Positions 1-4,956 of a stretch of DNA of 5,490 nt are shown here, in pieces. Position numbers and translations under genes: made by a program. Below the pieces are notes generated by a model, which made no database searches, was not told the origin of the DNA, and saw nothing but the letters and a program-made list of their open reading frames with translations. The first letter of the stretch is position 1. Each line of letters opens with the position of its first letter. Source of the DNA: Candidatus Eiseniibacteriota bacterium (GTDB taxonomy: Bacteria > Eisenbacteria > RBG-16-71-46); contig VBPB01000212.1 in the NCBI GenBank assembly GCA_005893365.1, positions 1 through 5,490 on the forward strand. The letters are read 5' to 3'.

Positions 1-132
1 GGTGCCGTCGCGGGAGGGGACGGGATGGGCCTCGCAGCGATAGCAGCCGGAGGCGGCGGTGTGGGTGTGGGCGAGGCGCTCGACCGCCAGCGAGCCGTCG
101 AGCTTGACGGCGACGATCTCGTCGCTGAAGCG
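1..132. repeat. Left copy of a 132-bp terminal direct repeat
   Basis: Every base of 1-132 matches 5359-5490 in the same orientation. It lies wholly inside the beta-propeller coding frame (44 codons, residues 408-451) and has no inverted repeat or boundary sequence of its own, so it looks like sequence overlap from a circular or tandemly repeated template rather than a mobile-element terminus. Joining through it restores one long reading frame. Confidence 0.97.
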
Positions 133-1353
133 CTTGCCGGCGACCTTGAAGTAGCTGACGTAGGCCCAGCCGGGACGTTCGAGGTTGCGGGTGGAGACGT
201 GGTAGACGGGGGACTCGTTGGTGGGGTCGGTGAGCGCGGTGACCGCGCCGTCGCGCAGGCGGACCTTGACGACGCGGCCGAGGCTGGAGCCGGGACAGGC
301 GCGGCCGCCGACCAGGATGTCCTCGTTGTGGTCGAAGGGATCGAAGGTCATGTCGGCGTGCTTGAGCGGGAAGATCCAGCCGTTGGGGCGGGCGGCGAAG
401 GAGCCGCAGCGCAGGGCGGCTCCGGCCATGGCGTGGGGGGTGAGGGCGAGGGTGACGGGATCGACCTCGAAGATGCGATGCAGGTCGGCGGTGGTGTCGG
501 TGGGGCCGGCGAACTTGAAGTCGACGTAGCGGCCGGAGGGGGAGACCGAGAGGTTGCCCAGGGTCCAGGTGCCGGGGCTTGAGACCAGCAGGCTCTCGGG
601 GGGTAGGTGGTAGACCGGGCCGATACGCGGATTGGGATAGGGGGCGTAGGGGGGCTGGGGATCCATGTCGACGACGAACAGATCGGTGTTGTTGCCGAGG
701 GCGACGAAGCGGCCGTCGGCGGAGGGGTTGCCCTCGCCGGAGCCGATGCCGTAGTCGACGGTGATGGGGAGGGTCCAGGCGCGGGTCTGGGTGCAGGTGG
801 TGACGTCGTACCAGGCGAGCTGGGTGCCGGCCGCGTTGACGTTGATGAGCTCGTGGGGATGAGCCCGGGTGGGATGCCAGCGGCAGTCGTAGAGGTTGGC
901 GCCGGAGCAGGGGGCGAGCTTGGGCCGATAGCTGGTGCCGTCGAGGAACAGGGGCGAGGGGGACCCGCCGCCGCGGTTCTCGATCACCAGCAGCGCGCCG
1001 TCGGCGCTCCAGGGCTGTTGCTTGGAGTAGACGTGGCGGGTGTCGGTGCCCCAGGTGCCGGAGACCGGGGCGGTGGACTGGCCGGGATCGTTGCCGATCC
1101 GCGTCACCCGCGAGCCGAAGGTCGGATCCACCATCGGGCTCAGATACCGGGGCTTCGACATCCGCGGCCCGCGTGGATCCTGGTCGTGATCCGCGGCCAT
1201 CGCGGGCGCCGCAGGCGCGGCGCGGGTCGCAGCGGGCGCGGCCGCCAGTACCACGGCCGCGATCAGCCCGAGCCGGATCACCCGCGCGCGCCGCCACCGT
1301 CTCGCGGCGATCGTTCGACCGGCGTGTGACTGGGGCTGTGCCCGTTCCTCCAT
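1..1353 (-). CDS. Secreted TolB/WD40-like beta-propeller protein, N-terminal 451 codons (continues across the circular junction)
   Basis: The frame is open from an ATG at 1353-1351 to the window edge. Joined through the 132-bp end repeat it continues at 5358-4957, giving about 584 residues. The start is chosen for a GAGGGA ribosome-binding site 7 nt upstream. Residues 18-27 are arginine-rich, residues 28-42 form a hydrophobic core and a cut after Ala45 (TRA|AP) is likely, so export is predicted. Propeller-type blade motifs recur: QPWSADG (113-119), NPSADGRF (209-216), SVSPSGRY (269-276) and AHPVPSRDGTRVLFASNW (442-459). These resemble the 'SPDG..ivF.S' strands of PD40/TolB-like repeats. No catalytic residues are assignable. 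The protein could bind ligand or scaffold partners; a lyase of oligogalacturonate-lyase (PL22) type shares the fold but cannot be claimed. It is divergent from the beta-helix gene at 1738. The coding call is firm; the propeller call is good; the function is unknown. Confidence 0.88.
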   Translation of the reverse strand, partial: MEERAQPQSHAGRTIAARRWRRARVIRLGLIAAVVLAAAPAATRAAPAAPAMAADHDQDPRGPRMSKPRYLSPMVDPTFGSRVTRIGNDPGQSTAPVSGTWGTDTRHVYSKQQPWSADGALLVIENRGGGSPSPLFLDGTSYRPKLAPCSGANLYDCRWHPTRAHPHELINVNAAGTQLAWYDVTTCTQTRAWTLPITVDYGIGSGEGNPSADGRFVALGNNTDLFVVDMDPQPPYAPYPNPRIGPVYHLPPESLLVSSPGTWTLGNLSVSPSGRYVDFKFAGPTDTTADLHRIFEVDPVTLALTPHAMAGAALRCGSFAARPNGWIFPLKHADMTFDPFDHNEDILVGGRACPGSSLGRVVKVRLRDGAVTALTDPTNESPVYHVSTRNLERPGWAYVSYFKVAGKRFSDEIVAVKLDGSLAVERLAHTHTAASGCYRCEAHPVPSRDGT

Positions 1354-1359
1354 GCGCCG

Positions 1360-1366
1360 CTCCCTC
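1360..1366 (-). promoter_or_regulatory. Shine-Dalgarno site of the beta-propeller gene
   Basis: On the minus strand GAGGGAG ends 6 nt before the ATG at 1353. It is the best ribosome site near any in-frame start and fixes the N-terminus, giving an Arg-rich n-region before the hydrophobic core. Confidence 0.65.
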
Positions 1367-1398
1367 GCCCGATCCCCGTGGCCGCCGGCCGCCGATCC

Positions 1399-1416
1399 CC
1401 CGGTGCTCTCACCGGG
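1399..1416. promoter_or_regulatory. Perfect 7-bp hairpin in the leader of the propeller gene
   Basis: CCCGGTG (1399-1405) pairs with CACCGGG (1410-1416) around a 4-nt loop (AGAG on the minus strand). It lies 46 nt upstream of the minus-strand ATG, between copy A of the 53-nt repeat and the ribosome site, so it could be a leader structure or an operator palindrome. Other GC-rich pairings nearby (1383-1388 with 1431-1436) could enclose it. Confidence 0.4.
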
Positions 1417-1477
1417 CCTCCCGGCGATGCGTCGGATCTGCGCCAGCATCACGCCTCAAGCGTAGGGGAACCGGACT

Positions 1478-1530
1478 CCGGGCGCCGTCAGGCGTTTCAT
1501 CGAAACGCGCTTGCGGGAAACGCCTCATGG
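1478..1530 (+). repeat. 53-nt intergenic repeat, copy A
   Basis: Matches 4429-4481 at 44 of 53 positions with no gap. It begins with GGCGCCGTCAGGCGTTTCA, continues with TTGCGGG and ends CCTCATGG. Inside are three related boxes: GAAACGCCT on the minus strand (1490-1498), GAAACGC on the plus strand (1502-1508) and GAAACGCCT on the plus strand (1517-1525). Box 1 can pair with box 2 (7 bp, 3-nt loop) or with box 3 (9 bp), and these are mutually exclusive. It lies about 210 nt upstream of the beta-helix start. It could be an operator array, an RNA leader switch or a dispersed intergenic repeat. Confidence 0.75.
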
Positions 1531-1725
1531 TTCCGCCGCGCCCTTCGTGGCATCCAATTGCTCATCGCGGCGTCCGTCTAATCGCACTGGGATGTGAGGC
1601 GCATCCACCCGGGTGGCGTGAGGTCCCGCGACCGATGCCGAAGGCACCGGATCCATCCGTTGGGGCCGTCCGCTCCGGAGGGGGCGGGAACCAGGCCGAG
1701 GCAGTGTCTGCGATGCTGCCGAACC

Positions 1726-1731
1726 AGGAGG
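1726..1731 (+). promoter_or_regulatory. Shine-Dalgarno site of the beta-helix gene
   Basis: A perfect AGGAGG lies 6 nt before the ATG at 1738. This decides the start against the upstream GTG (1594) and the internal ATGs (1858, 1861), which would leave a signal peptide without its positive n-region. Confidence 0.85.
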
Positions 1732-1737
1732 CTCGCC

Positions 1738-4398
1738 ATGGACCGATGTCGGCTCGTGGCATCCCCAGCGAACTCGAAGCGAGGGGCGGAGCCGGCGGAG
1801 CCCTGGCGTCCCGCCCGCCCGCCCCACCGCGCGATCGGGGCGCGACGCGCGGCCTTCATGATGGCCGCGCTGAGCGCGGCCCTCTGGACCGCCCCCGTCC
1901 GCGCCACGGACTACTACGTGGACGCCGCCAACCCCTCGTGCTCGGACGCGGGGCCCGGATCGAGTACCGCGCCCTACTGCTCGATCGGCGCGGCCCTCGC
2001 CGCCCACCATGATCCCGGGACCACCCTGCACGTGCGCCCCGGCGTCTATCGCGAGCAGGTCACCTTCCCGGCCTCCGGTGCGGCCGGCAGCCCGATCGTC
2101 ATCGTCGCCGACGATACCGGCACCGAGCGCGTGGTCGTGGACGGATCCGACGACTTCTCGAGCCCCGCGCTCTGGGTGCAGAGCTCGGGCGACGTGTGGC
2201 GCGCCGCGAGCGTCAGCTGGCCGCCGCGGCAGGTGTTCGCCGACGGTGCGCGGCTCACCCCGTCGACCGCCGCACCGGCCACGCTCCCGGCCCGCAGTTT
2301 CACCTGGGTCACGGGTGAGGGGCTTTACGTGAACGCGGGCGGCGGCAGCCCGGCCGGCCATGGCGCCCTGGTCGGCCACCGCGCTTTCGGGTTCCTCGCC
2401 TCCGCCAAGGCGTGGATCGCGATCCGGGGCTTCGCGGTCGCGCACTGCGAGGATCGCGGGATCCAGCTCGCCAGCGCCTGCACCGACGCCGAGGTGATCG
2501 GCAACACCGTGCGCTTCGCGGGGCGCTACGGCATCAACCTGACCGGCGGGTCGAGCATCCGCGTCGCCGCGAACCGGGTCTTCGACAGCGGCGATCACGG
2601 GATCGCCCTCACCAGCGGCGCCACCGGCTGCACCATCGAGGACAACGAGGCGGCGCGCAGCGTGTTCGCCAGCGCCCGCGAGGCCAACGGCCTCTATCTG
2701 TTCGGCTGTCCGGGGAACACCATCCGCCGCAATCGCTGGCACCACAATCAGGACTCGGGCGAGCAGCTGCAGTCCTCGTCCAACCAGAACGTCTCGATCG
2801 AGAACCTCTCCTGGAGCAACGGCGATCACGGCTACGACCATCTGGCCTCCACGGGGACCGTGCACATCGGCGACGTCGCCTGGGGCAACTTCAACGACGG
2901 GTTCTCGATCGAAGGCAACGCCACCGGCTGCCAGCTCTTCGACGTCATCGCCGTCGACAACGGCCTCACCACGAACGAATACGACCTCTGGGTGGACGCC
3001 AACTCGACCGCGGGGTTCACCTCCGACGACAACCTGTTCTGGAACTCGACCGCCCAGCCGCCGGTCAAGGTCGGCACCACCATCTACGCGCGGGTCGCGG
3101 ACTACAGCGCCGCCACCGGTCAGGACACGCGCACCGTGCAGGCCGACCCGAGGTTCGTCGCTCCGGCCGGCGGGGACTTCCACCTGCGCGCCGGGTCGCC
3201 GGCCATCGACGATGCGAACTCCGGGGTGGCGGGCTGGCCGGACCGGGACGCCGAGGGCCACGCCCGCGTCGACGACCCCAGCACGCCCAACACCGGCCGC
3301 GGCCCGGTCCTCTACGCCGACCGGGGCGCGCTCGAGTTCGTGAGCGTCGTCACGAACCAGCCGCCGGTGGCGCGGCTGACCGTGACGCCGTCGTCGGGGA
3401 CCGCGCCGCTGGCGGTGAGGGCGGACGCCTCGGCCTCGAGTGATCCCGACGGGCGGATCGTCTCGTACCGGTTCGACTTCGGCGACGGCACCGTGGTCGG
3501 TCCGCAGGCGGGCGCGACCGCCGCGCACACCTATGGCGCCGGGCACTGGACCGCGCGAGTGGTGGTCACCGACGACGGCGGGGCCACGGGCAGCGCCTCG
3601 GCGACCGTGGACGTGACTGCCGCCGCCGCGAACCTGTGCGGCAATCCCTCGTTCGAGTCGAACACCGCGGGCTGGGCGGCGGTCGGCGGTGCCACGATCC
3701 AGCGCGTGAGCGGCGGTTACGACGGCGCCTTCTCGCTGCTGGTCTCCCCGCCGCTGCTCGGGCTGGACGCGTTCGGCGTGACCGACAGCCCCGACTGGGT
3801 GAGCGCGACGCCGGGCTCGGGCATCCGCTATCGGTTCAGCGCCTGGGTGCGCTCGGACGCGGCGGTGGGACGCGTGCGGCTGCGCGTGCGCGAGTTGAAC
3901 GGCGCGCTGACCGGTGCGTGGGTGGAGTCGTCGGCGATCACGCTCTTGTCGGCATGGCAGCAGCTCCAGGTGGAGATCGTGACCCAGCAGGCGGGCTCGG
4001 CCCTGGACATGGAGGTGGTCAGCGATCCCGCGGTCGTGACGCAGGCGTTCCGGCTCGACGAGGTCGTCATCGCCATCGCCACCGGGGGCGCGATGGTCGC
4101 CGCGGTTCCCGAGGGGACCGGCCTCGCGCCGCCGGACCTGCTCCCGAACCCGGTCGCGGACGCGGCGCGGTTGTCGTTCGAGACCGCGGCGGAGGGCCCG
4201 GCCGTGGTCGTCATCTACGACCTGGCCGGCCGCCGGGTGCGGCGCCTCTTGGACGACCCGCGGCTTAATGCGGGTCGCCATGAGCTCGCGTTCGATGCCC
4301 GTGGCGATGACGGCCAGCGGCTGGCGCCGGGGATCTACTACTACACGGTGCGCGCGCCGTCCGGCGGGGGCCGCGGCCGCTTCGTGGTCGTCCGATGA
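1738..4398 (+). CDS. Secreted right-handed beta-helix protein with PKD, carbohydrate-binding-like and FlgD-Ig-like C-terminal domains
   Basis: This encodes 886 residues. The ATG at 1738 is chosen because AGGAGG (1726-1731) lies 6 nt upstream; the frame is open further upstream to a GTG at 1594, but that stretch is Arg/Pro-rich and overlaps the leader. Residues 1-56 form a long Arg-rich export signal with core AAFMMAALSAALW and a probable cut at VRA|TDYYV. Residues 57-534 form the beta-helix: an entry YYVDAANPSC and HVRPGVYREQVTF, rungs with recurrent N/D-G turns (about 226-425, for example RGFAVAHCEDRGIQL, NGDHGYD, NFNDGFSIEGN), and a closing DPRFVAPAGGDFHLRAGSPAID (470 onward) to DRGALEF (528-534), as in choice-of-anchor-Q proteins. 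A PKD domain follows (540-628, FDFGDG at 579-584), then a CBM4/9-like jelly-roll candidate (632-780, NPSFESNTAGW) and a FlgD-Ig/T9SS-like tail (802-886, LLPNPV, IYDLAGRRVRRLL, LAPGIYYYTVR). The fold suggests polysaccharide binding or lyase/hydrolase activity, but no catalytic set is identified. The reading frame is intact. Confidence 0.94.
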   Translation: MDRCRLVASPANSKRGAEPAEPWRPARPPHRAIGARRAAFMMAALSAALWTAPVRATDYYVDAANPSCSDAGPGSSTAPYCSIGAALAAHHDPGTTLHVRPGVYREQVTFPASGAAGSPIVIVADDTGTERVVVDGSDDFSSPALWVQSSGDVWRAASVSWPPRQVFADGARLTPSTAAPATLPARSFTWVTGEGLYVNAGGGSPAGHGALVGHRAFGFLASAKAWIAIRGFAVAHCEDRGIQLASACTDAEVIGNTVRFAGRYGINLTGGSSIRVAANRVFDSGDHGIALTSGATGCTIEDNEAARSVFASAREANGLYLFGCPGNTIRRNRWHHNQDSGEQLQSSSNQNVSIENLSWSNGDHGYDHLASTGTVHIGDVAWGNFNDGFSIEGNATGCQLFDVIAVDNGLTTNEYDLWVDANSTAGFTSDDNLFWNSTAQPPVKVGTTIYARVADYSAATGQDTRTVQADPRFVAPAGGDFHLRAGSPAIDDANSGVAGWPDRDAEGHARVDDPSTPNTGRGPVLYADRGALEFVSVVTNQPPVARLTVTPSSGTAPLAVRADASASSDPDGRIVSYRFDFGDGTVVGPQAGATAAHTYGAGHWTARVVVTDDGGATGSASATVDVTAAAANLCGNPSFESNTAGWAAVGGATIQRVSGGYDGAFSLLVSPPLLGLDAFGVTDSPDWVSATPGSGIRYRFSAWVRSDAAVGRVRLRVRELNGALTGAWVESSAITLLSAWQQLQVEIVTQQAGSALDMEVVSDPAVVTQAFRLDEVVIAIATGGAMVAAVPEGTGLAPPDLLPNPVADAARLSFETAAEGPAVVVIYDLAGRRVRRLLDDPRLNAGRHELAFDARGDDGQRLAPGIYYYTVRAPSGGGRGRFVVVR

Positions 4399-4423
4399 GT
4401 GGTCCGTTGAGTCGTCCGTTGAG
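4390..4423 (+). repeat. Three tandem 12-bp units spanning the beta-helix stop codon
   Basis: GTCCGATGAG (4390-4399), GTCCGTTGAG (4402-4411) and GTCCGTTGAG (4414-4423) are spaced by TG and TC, giving a strict 12-nt period. Units 2 and 3 are identical. The first unit holds the stop codon TGA (4396-4398), so the repeat begins inside the coding sequence and runs into the 3' untranslated region. It probably arose by slippage; a binding role is possible. Confidence 0.8.
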
Positions 4424-4428
4424 GGCGA

Positions 4429-4481
4429 CCCGGCGCCGTCAGGCGTTTCACGGAACGCCGGTTGCGGGTAACACCTCATGG
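4429..4481 (+). repeat. 53-nt intergenic repeat, copy B
   Basis: Begins 31 nt after the stop codon of the beta-helix gene, in the same orientation as copy A. Box 1 is intact (4441-4449). Box 2 is GGAACGCC (4452-4459) and pairs with GGCGTTT (4442-4448) through six Watson-Crick pairs and one G.U. Box 3 is degraded to GTAACACCT (4468-4476). GCATCC occurs 22 nt after its end (4504-4509); in copy A GCATCC lies 19 nt after (1550-1555), so similarity extends weakly beyond the core. No clear gene follows on the plus strand, which makes a pure promoter role for this copy doubtful. Confidence 0.75.
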
Positions 4482-4788
4482 CGTCGCGCGATCGCGTTCC
4501 CTAGCATCCCGGTCATGACCTGCGGCATCGGGCGACTCCGAGGGATCCCCCTCCGATGGACACCCCAGCGCGGAAGACCTTCCCGAGCGGAGCGGAGAGA
4601 CCCACGGACGCTGGTGCCGCAGGCCCGCGATGTGAGCTGGGCTCGCCGCGTGCGCGGCGATCGCCGGCGACTGCTGCGAGGCGTCCTCACGATGCGGAGG
4701 CCCGTCGCGTGATGACCCGGAACCGTTCGTTCGCGGACCTGGCCGAAGCCATCACCGGGCGTGGACGGTCGGCGCGGGCCCGGACCCA

Positions 4789-4852
4789 CCCACCGCGGCG
4801 TAGTCCGGAGGCCAGGCCGGGCGCGCCCGCGGATCGGGCGCGCCGCGGTGGG
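4789..4852. terminator. Large GC-rich inverted repeat, probable transcription terminator between convergent genes
   Basis: CCCACCGCGGCG (4789-4800) is the exact reverse complement of 4841-4852, a 12-bp perfect stem. Inside, GGCGCGCCC (4820-4828) is the exact reverse complement of 4836-4844 with a 7-nt loop. The two stems compete for 4841-4844, so either the inner 9-bp stem or the outer 12-bp stem plus a 5-bp inner stem can form. On the plus strand it is followed by CCTTCTT, only a weak U-tract. Position between converging genes favours a bidirectional terminator. Confidence 0.55.
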
Positions 4853-4871
4853 CCTTCTTGGACGATGGATT

Positions 4872-4947
4872 GGGTGGGGGTGGACCGAGCCGCGCGCGGT
4901 TCTCGTGGGGGCACGGGGAACGTCGCGGATCAGCGGTCACCCCACCC
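4872..4947 (-). terminator. Interrupted inverted repeat just after the propeller stop codon, probable terminator
   Basis: GGTCACCCCACCC (4935-4947) pairs with 4872-4886 through 13 base pairs with single-base bulges at 4880 and 4883. On the minus strand the stem starts about 10 nt after the TGA at 4959-4957, where a terminator for the propeller gene is expected. The loop holds a 10-bp palindrome CCGCGCGCGG (4890-4899). The plus strand here is G-rich (GGGTGGGGGTGG), so G-quadruplex formation is another possibility. No U-tract is seen. Confidence 0.4.
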
Positions 4948-4956
4948 GGCATCGTC

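Larger units (their letters stand above)
1354..1737. promoter_or_regulatory. Divergent intergenic control region
   Basis: These 384 bp separate the start codons of the minus-strand propeller gene and the plus-strand beta-helix gene, so promoters for both must lie here if each has its own. I see two Shine-Dalgarno sites, a perfect hairpin (1399-1416), copy A of the 53-nt repeat (1478-1530), a 12-bp palindrome CCACCCGGGTGG (1605-1616) and an extra ACGCCTCA at 1451-1458 that repeats part of copy A (1520-1527). No sigma-70 -35/-10 pair with normal spacing stands out on either strand. The plus-strand leader from copy A to the ATG is about 200 nt, long enough for leader-based control. Arg/Pro-rich open frames run through here, but I regard them as products of high G+C. 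Confidence 0.7.
4399..4956. other. Convergent intergenic region of 558 bp without a supported gene
   Basis: This separates the ends of the plus-strand beta-helix gene and the minus-strand propeller gene. It contains the end of the 12-bp triplet repeat, copy B of the 53-nt repeat, a stretch (4510-4788) where I see no convincing gene, and two large inverted repeats (4789-4852, 4872-4947). A GTG-ATG pair at 4709-4714 preceded by GGAGG (4696-4700) opens a frame beginning MTRNRSFADLAEAITGRG. It soon becomes Arg/Pro-rich, runs through the first inverted repeat and overlaps the propeller gene antisense, so I do not call it. Confidence 0.6.

Noticed and set aside
1..132. A mobile-element terminal repeat or attachment site.
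   Set aside because: The repeat lies inside a coding frame, has no terminal inverted repeats or target-site signature, and no recombinase is present.
25..1329. Long plus-strand open frames (for example 25-582, 607-1329) opposite the propeller gene.
   Set aside because: They are Gly/Ala/Val/Asp low-complexity mirrors of the real minus-strand codons, have no ribosome sites, and the minus strand shows signal peptide, propeller motifs and a sorting domain.
1478..1560. A sigma-70 or ECF promoter within or just after the 53-nt repeat (TTGCGG, GGAAAC, TGGCAT).
   Set aside because: The candidate -35 and -10 elements do not have proper spacing, and spacing from CCTCATGG to GCATCC differs between the copies (19 versus 22 nt).
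1525..4479. A 984-codon open frame on the minus strand opposite the beta-helix gene.
   Set aside because: Its translation is Arg/Gly/Ala/Asp-rich without fold or motif. It is antisense to a gene with clear domains, and long antisense frames are expected when third positions are mostly G or C.
4395..4712. A 105-codon frame whose ATG overlaps the beta-helix stop codon (ATGA), suggesting translational coupling.
   Set aside because: It runs through the 12-bp repeat and the 53-nt repeat that occurs elsewhere in noncoding sequence, is Arg/Pro-rich, and has no recognisable domain.
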